Source of the DNA: Pirellulaceae bacterium | Lineage (GTDB): Bacteria > Planctomycetota > Planctomycetia > Pirellulales > Pirellulaceae | Assembly: GCA_020846515.1 (NCBI GenBank) | Contig: JADLDX010000287.1 | Span: forward strand, 1-5,716 | Reading direction: 5' to 3' | DNA: 5,716 bases | In this document: piece by piece, positions 1-5,673 of the stretch | Position numbering within the stretch: the stretch's first letter is position 1 | Layout of the letters: each line of letters starts with the position of its first letter | Made by a program: the position numbers and the translations under genes | The notes under the pieces: model-generated | Told to the model about the DNA's origin: nothing | The model's input: only the letters and a program-made list of their open reading frames with translations | Database searches by the model: none

Positions 1-469
1 CACAGGTCATAGCTAGCACTGAACCAGTGCCCACCTCTCCGTGATAGGTAAAGTGGATAATGGCGACCAAAGAACAAGCCGCTGCCATGCCGAACAGCGC
101 GAAAGTGACTAGGCTGGACAGCCGCGTCCAACTGAGCAGATTGAGACTGGCGACCACGCTGCCCATGGCCAAGAGCAAGACGATCATCCAGTAGTCAATG
201 CGAACTTTTCCGATAGCTATGTGACCTTGCAACCCGTGTACCAGCACGCCACGTTGGTTAGACTGTTGATTTGGTTGCGTCTTGTCCAACCGAATGCCGG
301 AGGATAGTCCCGACGCGACAGCTCGCATGCCTGATGGCACGGCTGAAGTAGTATCTGCGTTTGCCTCTGTAGGATGGTTCGCAGGATAGAGAGTGCCCCA
401 AGGCGCAAAGAGCAGGGCCGCCGCCATACACAAAATTAGCGAATGACCAAACACGCGATTGCCAACCAT
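1..469 (-). CDS. Hypothetical membrane protein, N-terminal part (runs off left edge)
   Basis: The frame read leftward from the ATG at 469-467 stays open for 156 codons to the window edge, so this is the start of a longer gene. A hydrophobic leader covers about residues 9-24, possibly a signal peptide or first membrane segment. A polar linker rich in T, S, Q and N follows at about 30-90. Two strong hydrophobic segments come next, at about 93-114 (beginning YWMIVLLLAMG) and 117-139 (LSSLVTFALFGMAAA), giving a linker plus at least two membrane helices. The start is supported by a good ribosome binding site seven bases upstream. The gene is divergent from the amidohydrolase gene, so the two may share a control region. 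I do not recognise the family; with only the N-terminus visible no function should be assigned. A shorter reading in another frame at 217-408 has no such support. Confidence 0.72.
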   Translation of the reverse strand, partial: MVGNRVFGHSLILCMAAALLFAPWGTLYPANHPTEANADTTSAVPSGMRAVASGLSSGIRLDKTQPNQQSNQRGVLVHGLQGHIAIGKVRIDYWMIVLLLAMGSVVASLNLLSWTRLSSLVTFALFGMAAACSLVAIIHFTYHGEVGTGSVLAMTC

Positions 470-476
470 GGCTTTG

Positions 477-482
477 CTCTCC
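477..482 (-). promoter_or_regulatory. Ribosome binding site of the leftward membrane protein gene
   Basis: Read on the minus strand this is GGAGAG, seven bases before the ATG at 469. It fits a Shine-Dalgarno sequence well and is the main reason for choosing that start. Confidence 0.6.
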
Positions 483-547
483 GTTATGCTAAGCAGTGCA
501 TCACTTCATCACTTTCGGCACGATCGACACGACGACTTAAGAGCTTC

Positions 548-552
548 GAGGA
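548..552 (+). promoter_or_regulatory. Ribosome binding site of the amidohydrolase gene
   Basis: GAGGA lies five bases before the ATG at 558. It favours that start over the in-frame TTG at 459, which would add 33 residues without signal character and would overlap the divergent gene's start. Confidence 0.6.
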
Positions 553-557
553 CCACC

Positions 558-2249
558 ATGCAGTTTTGTAGCCCTCTGCGGACCGGTCACCCCTTGGCAT
601 CCCTTTGCCTGATGCTGGCTCTGCTATCAGGCTCTCTGCCTGACCTGCAGCCGGCGGGTTGGCTGGCTAGCGCTTCCATGTGCGCCAACGCCCAGGAAAA
701 AAATTCCCAAGACAAGCTGGACGATGCCGCGACCGACAAGAGCGTGGACCTAATCCTCCGCGGGGGATTGATCCTGGATGGCACAGGGCAACCTGGGCAC
801 ACGGGCGACGTAGCGGTGGTCAAGAATAAGATTGTCGCGATTGGCCAGTTAAGTCAGTGGAGCGGACTGCAAACGATTGATTGCACAGGTCTGGTGATCG
901 CACCCGGCTTTATTGATCTGCACAATCACAGTGATCAACCGATCGTCGCCGCGGCCACTCGGGCTTGCGTAAATTATCTGACACAAGGCTGTACGACGAT
1001 CGTAACAGGCAACTGTGGTGCTGGGCCGGTGGATGTCGGCGACTATCTATCCACTATCGATAAACAAGGCGCTGGCACGCATGTGATGCACTTGCTGCCG
1101 CACGGCGACTTGCGTTCGCAAGTCATGGGCAAGGTAGCCCGCGAGCCGACGGAGGAAGAACTGGCCAAGATGTGTCAACTGGCCGAGCAAGCCATGCAGG
1201 ATGGCGCTTGGGGCATGTCCACTGGCTTGATCTATGTGCCAGGTACCTACTCCAAGACAGACGAATTGATCGCCATCGCCAGCGTGGTCGCCAAACATCA
1301 AGGTATTTACGCCAGCCATATTCGCAACGAAGGCGATGGCCTGGTCGACGCCATCCAAGAAGCTCTGCGCATTGGTCGTGAGAGTAAGCTGCCGGTGCAT
1401 GTATCGCACTTCAAGTCCTCGGGCCCCAACAACTGGGGGCGTCTGCATGTGGCGGCCGAGATGATTGAAGCGGCTCGCCAGAACGGTCAGGTTGTCACTG
1501 CCGATCAATATCCGTATATCGCTTCATCAACTAGCCTGGATGCTACGCTGCTGCCCAGTTGGAGTCGCGAAGGCGGGCATAAGGACCTGGAAGCGCGACT
1601 GGCCACGCCCGCGGATCGAGAACGCATCGCCAAGGCGGTCGCTCAACAACTGGCCAGCAAATCGCGCATTCAAATCGCTGCGTATCAACCCAGACGCGAT
1701 TGGGTCGGCAAGAGCATTGAAGAGATAGCGGCCCTGGAGAAGCGACCAGCGGTCGATATTGTGCTGGAGATTGAAGCCGAAGGCGGTGCCAAGGTAGTCA
1801 ACTTGGGGAGGAGCGAAGATGAGGGCCGGTTAGCCATGCGTTTGCCTTGGGTCGCCACAGCCAGCGATGGCAGTTCCAAGATCCCCAGCTCCGATCAACC
1901 GCATCCGCGCAGTTACGGAACCTTCACTCGCAAACTGGGATATTATGCGCTGGCTGAAAATGTGATCGATCTGGCGCAGGCTGTGCGCAGCTCCAGTGGT
2001 CTGCCCGCAGAAATCATCGGCTTAACCGATCGCGGCTTTATCAAGCCAGGCATGATCGCTGACCTGTGTGTTTTTGATCCCAAACAAGTGCTGGATCAAG
2101 CGACGTACGATCAACCTTTCCGGTATTCCACCGGCATGCGTTACGTTTATGTAGCCGGCCAAGGAGCCATCTTCGAAGGCACCCCGACCGGCGCTTTGGC
2201 CGGCAAGGCCCTGCGTCATAACGCCAGAGCAGACCAAGTCGACAAATAA
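558..2249 (+). CDS. Exported D-aminoacylase / N-acyl-D-amino-acid deacylase family amidohydrolase
   Basis: Predicted 563-residue metal-dependent hydrolase of the amidohydrolase superfamily. The family hydrolyses N-acyl-D-amino acids to a D-amino acid and a carboxylate. A hydrophobic leader at about 12-27 with possible cleavage near ANA-Q (45/46) suggests export. The enzyme core starts near residue 55. Visible motifs in order: GFIDLHNHSD (His122, His124), GNCG with Cys153, ASHIR with His254, VSHFK with His284, TADQYPY (314-320), ASDGS with Asp437, and HPRSYGTF (449-456). In characterised D-aminoacylases the matching Cys and His residues bind zinc and the Asp is catalytic; all are kept, so the protein is probably active. 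The C-terminal part (GLTDRGFIKPG, ADLCVFDP) closes the small beta domain. The exact substrate is unknown; D-glutamate or D-aspartate acylases and dipeptidases of this fold cannot be excluded. No operon partner is visible; the next gene converges. Confidence 0.9.
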   Translation: MQFCSPLRTGHPLASLCLMLALLSGSLPDLQPAGWLASASMCANAQEKNSQDKLDDAATDKSVDLILRGGLILDGTGQPGHTGDVAVVKNKIVAIGQLSQWSGLQTIDCTGLVIAPGFIDLHNHSDQPIVAAATRACVNYLTQGCTTIVTGNCGAGPVDVGDYLSTIDKQGAGTHVMHLLPHGDLRSQVMGKVAREPTEEELAKMCQLAEQAMQDGAWGMSTGLIYVPGTYSKTDELIAIASVVAKHQGIYASHIRNEGDGLVDAIQEALRIGRESKLPVHVSHFKSSGPNNWGRLHVAAEMIEAARQNGQVVTADQYPYIASSTSLDATLLPSWSREGGHKDLEARLATPADRERIAKAVAQQLASKSRIQIAAYQPRRDWVGKSIEEIAALEKRPAVDIVLEIEAEGGAKVVNLGRSEDEGRLAMRLPWVATASDGSSKIPSSDQPHPRSYGTFTRKLGYYALAENVIDLAQAVRSSSGLPAEIIGLTDRGFIKPGMIADLCVFDPKQVLDQATYDQPFRYSTGMRYVYVAGQGAIFEGTPTGALAGKALRHNARADQVDK

Positions 2250-2299
2250 AATGAATCGGCCGATCACTGGCCCATCGACGAAGTGAGTGCCGATGAACG

Positions 2300-3685
2300 C
2301 TAGGCTTCGCGGCCGGTGTACAACGGCGAAATGACGTTGCCGTTGAGCAGATGATGCGGGCGTTGGAGCGGATCCATAATCGTTACGTCCGGCGGCACGC
2401 CGAGCGCGTTGAACACTGTCGTACAGATGTCAGCCGGCGACCAAGGTGAAGTCTTAGGATAGGCCGCGATGGCGTCGGTTTGACCTATGACTTGACCTCC
2501 CCGCACGCCGGCGCCGGAGAACAGTGCCGAATACGCATGCGCCCAGTGATCCCGGCCGGGTATCGTTTGGCCTGGCAAGGTCGAGACCTTGGGGGTGCGT
2601 CCGAACTCGCCCATGACAATGACCAGCGTGGAATCGAGCAATCCGCTGGCCGACAGATCGTCCATGAGGGCTGCCAGCCCCGTATCGAGTTGGGGCAAGA
2701 GAGTATTCTTCAGCCGTCCCCAATTGTCGACGTGCGTGTCCCAGGTCTGCACGATGCCCATCGCGGCTTGCACGATAGGCACACCGGCTTCAATCAAGCG
2801 TCGCGCCAGCAGCAGTGACTGGCCAAATTTGTTGCGGCCATATCGCTCGCGGACAGCGTCGCTCTCGCGCTGTATCTCAAAAGCTTGCGTAATCTTACCG
2901 CTGGTCAATAGGTTAAACGCAATCGCCTGTTGCTCGCGGAATGCGTGCGCTGACGGGCTGCCGGGCAGGGCGGATGTGCCGAGATTCAGTTGCTCCAGCA
3001 GAGCGCGGCGCGATTGCACGCGCGGCATCGTCATTTCCGCAGGCAGGCTGAGCGCGTCCATTTGAAAATTGGCTTCGTTGGGATCTTTCTTGATCTGCCA
3101 CGGATCATGCTTGGCACCCAAAAAGCCCGCGTGTTGCCCCGGCCAGGTCAGCGGCCCTTCAATAAAGTAATTCGGCAGAGACACTCCGGTCGGAATGCCA
3201 TTGTTCAGCGGCCGTACATAATCCAGCGCCGAGGCGAAGTTCGGGAAGTCGTCGCGTGTCTCGACGCGATCCAAGTCACTACCACCTCGCGGCAAGGGCG
3301 TCGGGCGACCGGTCAGGGCCACGTGAGTTGCCAACAAGTGATTGTGTTCCCGATGAGCCAATGTTCGAATAATCGACCAACGATCGGTCTGTTGGGCCAG
3401 TTTCGGCAAGTGCTCGCAAACGCGTATACCCGATATGGTCGTGCCAATGGTCGTGAATTCGCCTCGAACCTCAGCCGGCGCTTCCGGTTTGGGATCGAGC
3501 ATGTCCAGTTGACTGGGACCACCGCTGAGCAATACCAGCAGCACGGATTTGGCTCGACCCGTACCAGGCAAGTCTGAGCTACCAGAGGCCGCGCGGGCGG
3601 AGATTGTAGGCACCGTCAAGCCCATAACGCCTGCGGCACCAACTCGCAAAAAGTTGCGACGATCAAAACTATAGTAGGGCTGCAT
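2300..3685 (-). CDS. DUF1501 domain protein with Tat-type leader
   Basis: 461 residues, full length for the DUF1501 family (alkaline phosphatase/sulfatase-like fold), which is very abundant in planctomycetes and has no settled biochemical role. The N-terminus carries FDRRNFLRVG (7-16) followed by a hydrophobic stretch to about residue 32, a twin-arginine leader. Family landmarks follow: KSVLLVLLSGGPSQLDMLDP (46-65), the REHNH segment (112-116), TWDTH (314-318), GEFGRTP (359-365) and GRDHW (377-381). The Asp, Glu and His residues in these blocks are the likely metal or active-site residues; that is inference from the fold. The ATG at 3685 starts exactly at the Tat leader, with a weak AAGG (3698-3695) nine bases upstream. 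The gene is often next to a DUF1549/DUF1553 cytochrome-type gene; here none lies within reach, so it appears to be a single-gene unit. Confidence 0.93.
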   Translation of the reverse strand: MQPYYSFDRRNFLRVGAAGVMGLTVPTISARAASGSSDLPGTGRAKSVLLVLLSGGPSQLDMLDPKPEAPAEVRGEFTTIGTTISGIRVCEHLPKLAQQTDRWSIIRTLAHREHNHLLATHVALTGRPTPLPRGGSDLDRVETRDDFPNFASALDYVRPLNNGIPTGVSLPNYFIEGPLTWPGQHAGFLGAKHDPWQIKKDPNEANFQMDALSLPAEMTMPRVQSRRALLEQLNLGTSALPGSPSAHAFREQQAIAFNLLTSGKITQAFEIQRESDAVRERYGRNKFGQSLLLARRLIEAGVPIVQAAMGIVQTWDTHVDNWGRLKNTLLPQLDTGLAALMDDLSASGLLDSTLVIVMGEFGRTPKVSTLPGQTIPGRDHWAHAYSALFSGAGVRGGQVIGQTDAIAAYPKTSPWSPADICTTVFNALGVPPDVTIMDPLQRPHHLLNGNVISPLYTGREA

Positions 3686-3718
3686 ACCGTTTCGCCTTGG
3701 ATTTTTTAGCCGAATGTT

Positions 3719-3734
3719 TGCCGGGGGACCGGCA
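3719..3734. other. Short perfect hairpin with GGGA loop upstream of the DUF1501 gene
   Basis: TGCCGG (3719-3724) and CCGGCA (3729-3734) are perfect inverted arms around GGGA. On the minus strand it lies 34-49 bases upstream of the DUF1501 ATG, where an operator or 5' leader stem could sit. A 6 bp palindrome in moderately GC-rich DNA can arise by chance. Confidence 0.35.
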
Positions 3735-3789
3735 TGGACATCATCGTCAATATAACTAACCCTCTCAAGCGCAGCGCCAGGAAGGTTCG

Positions 3790-3815
3790 AAAAACACGCC
3801 TTCAGCGTGTTTTTT
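3790..3815. terminator. Bidirectional intrinsic terminator-like hairpin
   Basis: AAAAACACGC (3790-3799) pairs perfectly with GCGTGTTTTT (3805-3814) around a CTTCA loop. The A tract on one side and six T residues (3810-3815) on the other allow it to work as a factor-independent terminator in both directions. The GC core is only five pairs, so strength may be modest. Its place is odd: both neighbouring genes point away from it, so no visible gene ends here. Confidence 0.6.
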
Positions 3816-3886
3816 CGGGGGCCACGTGCGCCGCACAGACGAGTTCGCAGCGAAGTGATTCATGCCTGGTTAGCACGGCAGGCCCT

Positions 3887-3908
3887 CCCCGCCCACGCTG
3901 CCGCGGGG
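3887..3908. repeat. Inverted repeat, GC-rich 6 bp stem
   Basis: CCCCGC (3887-3892) and GCGGGG (3903-3908) are perfect inverted arms around a ten-base spacer. It lies two bases before the much stronger 13 bp stem and is probably part of the same structured block. Confidence 0.4.
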
Positions 3909-3910
3909 CG

Positions 3911-3939
3911 ACCCTCCCGCTGCTACGCAGCGGGAGGGT
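3911..3939. repeat. Perfect 13 bp inverted repeat with TAC loop
   Basis: ACCCTCCCGCTGC (3911-3923) and GCAGCGGGAGGGT (3927-3939) are exact reverse complements separated by only TAC. This is the strongest hairpin in the window, far beyond chance expectation for a stretch this short. No T run follows, so it is not a classical terminator. It could be a REP-like dispersed palindrome, a protein-binding site or an RNA stem in the leader of the lipoprotein operon. Confidence 0.8.
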
Positions 3940-3954
3940 TAGTTCCCTGCTGCG
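3926..3954 (+). repeat. Alternative stem competing with the 13 bp hairpin
   Basis: CGCAGCGGGA (3926-3935) can pair with TCCC (3944-3947) and GCTGCG (3949-3954), with T3948 bulged and an eight-base loop. It uses the 3' arm of the 13 bp hairpin and the 5' arm of the following CTG/CAG palindrome, so the three folds exclude one another. Pairing is read by eye; no folding energy was computed. Confidence 0.45.
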
Positions 3955-3972
3955 CAGCAGCAGCAGCAGCAG
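3947..3972. repeat. CTG/CAG palindrome with (CAG)6 microsatellite
   Basis: CTGCTGC (3947-3953) is directly followed by its complement GCAGCAG (3954-3960), and the CAG unit continues for six copies (3955-3972). Such tracts fold back on themselves and change copy number by slippage. It lies about 100 bases before the chosen lipoprotein start, so a change in copy number would alter the leader rather than the protein. Confidence 0.75.
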
Positions 3973-4058
3973 AGGTAATCCTCATAAACACTGTATCGAC
4001 TGGGGTGAGATTGCCGATATCAAATTGGTAGGCATTGGTTGTCAAACGCCCTTGACCC

Positions 4059-4062
4059 GGAG
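4059..4062 (+). promoter_or_regulatory. Ribosome binding site of the lipoprotein gene
   Basis: GGAG lies seven bases before the ATG at 4070, a good spacing. It supports that start over the in-frame ATG at 3734 and the in-frame GTG at 4133 (GGAA at 4119-4122, ten bases upstream). Confidence 0.5.
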
Positions 4063-4069
4063 CCCGAGC

Positions 4070-5020
4070 ATGTCCCCTCCAGCTTGGCTTGGTGTGTCTT
4101 CGTCTGCCGCTACCGCATGGAATCTCCGCCAAGTGCTGGCCAAACGTGCCAGCATTTTAAAGAGGTTTCTGCCGCTACTGAGCGTGCTTGGCATGGTTTG
4201 CCTGGCAATAAGCGGGTGTACACCGCGCATCATCGTGCGGCAACACCCGACGGCTGACGATGAGGGTATACGTTACTACCGACCCAAGCCCTATCTACTC
4301 ATCTCGGCGCTTGCCAAAGACACCAACGCCTCGGCTGATAATGTTTCCATAACGCTCGATTACTTACCAGATTTCTCGGAAGAGTATTCGATCAACGTTC
4401 GCTCGGGCTTGGGATTTGCCGACGTTAACGTTGGACTTCAGGATGGTTGGAATCTGGTATCGATCAATCAAAAGCTCGATTCTCAAACCGATGAAACGAT
4501 CAAGGCCACCGGAGACCTGCTCAAGGCGGTCGTATCCAGTCCGACCAGCGGATCAGGGCAGAGCCAGGCGCGGCCTGTAATTCAAGTTCCGGCCCGGAAC
4601 GTACCGCTGGGTTACTACGAAGCAGTCATTGGCAAGAACCGGCATGGCAAGAAACAACTGTTTGGTTTTCGCTATGTCGGGTTCATGCCCTATCAAGCTT
4701 GCCCAATTGATGTGTGTGGTTCATGTACAGCCGCCTGTGACGACGGGCTGCTGTATGGTTTGACGTTTGACTCAGGCGTGATGACGTTCAAGCCGTTGTG
4801 CGACATGGCGGCGGTCCTGCCTCCCAGCGAACAAGTTTCCAGTGACGCCATGCCCCAGGTCCCAATGACCCGCAACTTCTCGCGCTCATGGACCGTCAAG
4901 GGTGGCAAGGAAGAAGCCAATGTCACCATCCAGGATTCAGGCTCGGTGCCGATCACCGTACCGTTTACGGAAGTGAATAGCGGTAAGGGAGTCCTTAGCG
5001 CTGGCCAACAGGTTCCATGA
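4070..5020 (+). CDS. Lipoprotein of unknown function with a four-cysteine cluster
   Basis: From the ATG at 4070 the product is 316 residues. A basic segment (KRASILKR, 25-32) is followed by a hydrophobic core (33-47) and a lipobox ISGC with Cys50, so the mature protein should be lipid-anchored outside the cytoplasmic membrane. The 49 residues before Cys50 are long for a lipoprotein leader; a GTG start at 4133 would give a normal 28-residue leader and a 295-residue product. The mature part opens with GIRYYRPKPYLLIS, then a middle region containing DGWNLVSINQKLDSQTDE and a low-complexity SPTSGSGQSQ linker. A cluster Cys211, Cys216, Cys219, Cys223 follows, then Cys244; disulfides or a metal site are possible. 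I do not recognise the family. It overlaps the protease gene downstream by four bases, so the two are probably translated together. An anchor, inhibitor or chaperone for the protease would be plausible but is unproven. Confidence 0.8.
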   Translation: MSPPAWLGVSSSAATAWNLRQVLAKRASILKRFLPLLSVLGMVCLAISGCTPRIIVRQHPTADDEGIRYYRPKPYLLISALAKDTNASADNVSITLDYLPDFSEEYSINVRSGLGFADVNVGLQDGWNLVSINQKLDSQTDETIKATGDLLKAVVSSPTSGSGQSQARPVIQVPARNVPLGYYEAVIGKNRHGKKQLFGFRYVGFMPYQACPIDVCGSCTAACDDGLLYGLTFDSGVMTFKPLCDMAAVLPPSEQVSSDAMPQVPMTRNFSRSWTVKGGKEEANVTIQDSGSVPITVPFTEVNSGKGVLSAGQQVP

Positions 5021-5673
5021 TGAAGCGTGATGCACAAACGCCTGTCGTACGTTGCCCTATGGAAGCATTATTGGTTCCACCACGACCTCGGTCGCGACCT
5101 AGTGTGCGCCGGCGACGCGAAACGCCTTGGCAGCAGCCAGTGGTCCGGCTAGCGTTCGGCAACTGTTCAGCCGTGGAGCTGTTTAGTCCGATCACGCTGG
5201 ACGAAGCTCAAGCTGCTGTGTATCGAGCCATTGAGACATGGAATCGCGTCGGGCTGAGCGTTCACCTCGTCTTGGTAGACCAGATCGATCAACTTTCCAT
5301 TGATCGAACATCAGCGAGCGAGTTGGCGGCGGACATCTTGATCCAATGGCATTTCGCCAGCAGCGACCCCGAAGAGCTGCTGAGCGCCCAGGTGCATGCG
5401 CATGCCGATTACCCCGGCGAGACTAGTTTGTTTGGTGGTCCACCGCTGCCGCTACACTTTAATGCCGACCTATTGTGGGGCACCGAAATCGCCGGCTGTT
5501 ACGATGTGGAGACGGTGACACTGCACGAGTTGGGTCACCTGCTAGGGTTGATCTACCACAGCGGCCCGGACACGATCATGTACGATGCGATCGGACCTGC
5601 GCCGCTGTTTGTGCGTCATGCATTGGACTGGGAAACCGTTTCTCGCGCACAGCGACTATACGAGTCACCATGA
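5017..5673 (+). CDS. Matrixin-like zinc metalloprotease (metzincin), compact
   Basis: 218 residues, mostly a single catalytic domain from about residue 40. VTLHELGHLLGL (167-178) with His170, Glu171 and His174 is the zinc-binding helix of metzincins, and IMYD (Met188) is the Met-turn. Upstream, an HAHAD segment (127-131) and LHFNADLLW (146-154) match the positions where matrixins bind structural zinc and calcium. The third zinc histidine is displaced: the usual HExxHxxGxxH has Tyr180 at the last position and His181 one residue later. The N-terminal 40 residues are basic and proline-rich, with Cys13 and RRRR (31-34), and show no signal peptide or membrane segment, which is odd for a matrixin. 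The ATG overlaps the lipoprotein stop (ATGA); a second ATG at 5020 is equally possible. Peptide-bond hydrolysis is likely; the substrate is unknown. Confidence 0.85.
   Translation: MMKRDAQTPVVRCPMEALLVPPRPRSRPSVRRRRETPWQQPVVRLAFGNCSAVELFSPITLDEAQAAVYRAIETWNRVGLSVHLVLVDQIDQLSIDRTSASELAADILIQWHFASSDPEELLSAQVHAHADYPGETSLFGGPPLPLHFNADLLWGTEIAGCYDVETVTLHELGHLLGLIYHSGPDTIMYDAIGPAPLFVRHALDWETVSRAQRLYESP

Larger units (their letters stand above)
470..557. promoter_or_regulatory. Divergent intergenic control region with a short direct repeat
   Basis: This 88 bp gap separates the starts of the leftward membrane protein and the rightward amidohydrolase, so promoters for both should lie here or just inside the neighbouring genes. 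I could not pick convincing -35/-10 boxes on either strand. The one visible pattern is a tandem heptamer, ATCACTT at 500-506 and again at 508-514, separated by one base. It could be a regulator half-site pair or chance. Confidence 0.4.
3686..4069. other. Gene-free, hairpin-rich intergenic stretch
   Basis: This 384 bp stretch lies between two divergent starts. An open frame from the ATG at 3734 runs through it in frame with the lipoprotein, but its translation is low-complexity (serine and arginine runs) and crosses a terminator-like hairpin and a CAG tract, so I regard it as non-coding. It does have a purine-rich GGGGGA (3723-3728) five bases before 3734, so an automatic caller may pick that start. 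Most of the stretch from 3786 to 3983 can fold: stems at 3790-3814, 3887-3908, 3911-3939 and 3947-3960, and smaller ones such as GAGG/CCTC at 3972-3983. It must contain promoters for both flanking genes, but I cannot place them. A dispersed structured repeat or a structured leader RNA would both fit. Confidence 0.55.

Noticed and set aside
16..30. Perfect hairpin GCACTG-AAC-CAGTGC
   Set aside because: It lies inside the coding frame of the partial membrane protein with no T tract; a 6 bp palindrome is expected by chance.
217..408. Minus-strand open frame of 63 codons
   Set aside because: It overlaps, in another frame, the longer membrane protein reading that has a ribosome binding site and hydrophobic segments.
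459..557. N-terminal extension of the amidohydrolase from the TTG at 459
   Set aside because: The extension has no signal character, overlaps the divergent gene's start, and a better ribosome binding site and signal peptide begin at 558.
1047..1508. Minus-strand open frame of 153 codons
   Set aside because: It lies antisense inside the amidohydrolase, whose motifs are intact on the plus strand; its translation shows no recognisable domain.
2250..2299. Terminator between the convergent amidohydrolase and DUF1501 genes
   Set aside because: Only 4 bp arms (GGCC/GGCC, CACT/AGTG) and no T run are visible, so an intrinsic terminator is not supported.
2990..3577. Plus-strand open frame of 195 codons
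   Set aside because: It is antisense to the DUF1501 gene, which has conserved blocks throughout this span; the translation looks like a shadow.
3911..3972. CRISPR-like or insertion sequence end
   Set aside because: There are no regularly spaced repeats with unique spacers, no transposase and no matching terminal repeat or target duplication in the window.
4041..4056. GTCAA/TTGAC inverted repeat just before the lipoprotein ribosome binding site
   Set aside because: Only five pairs with a six-base spacer; too weak to call an operator or RNA switch without comparison to relatives.
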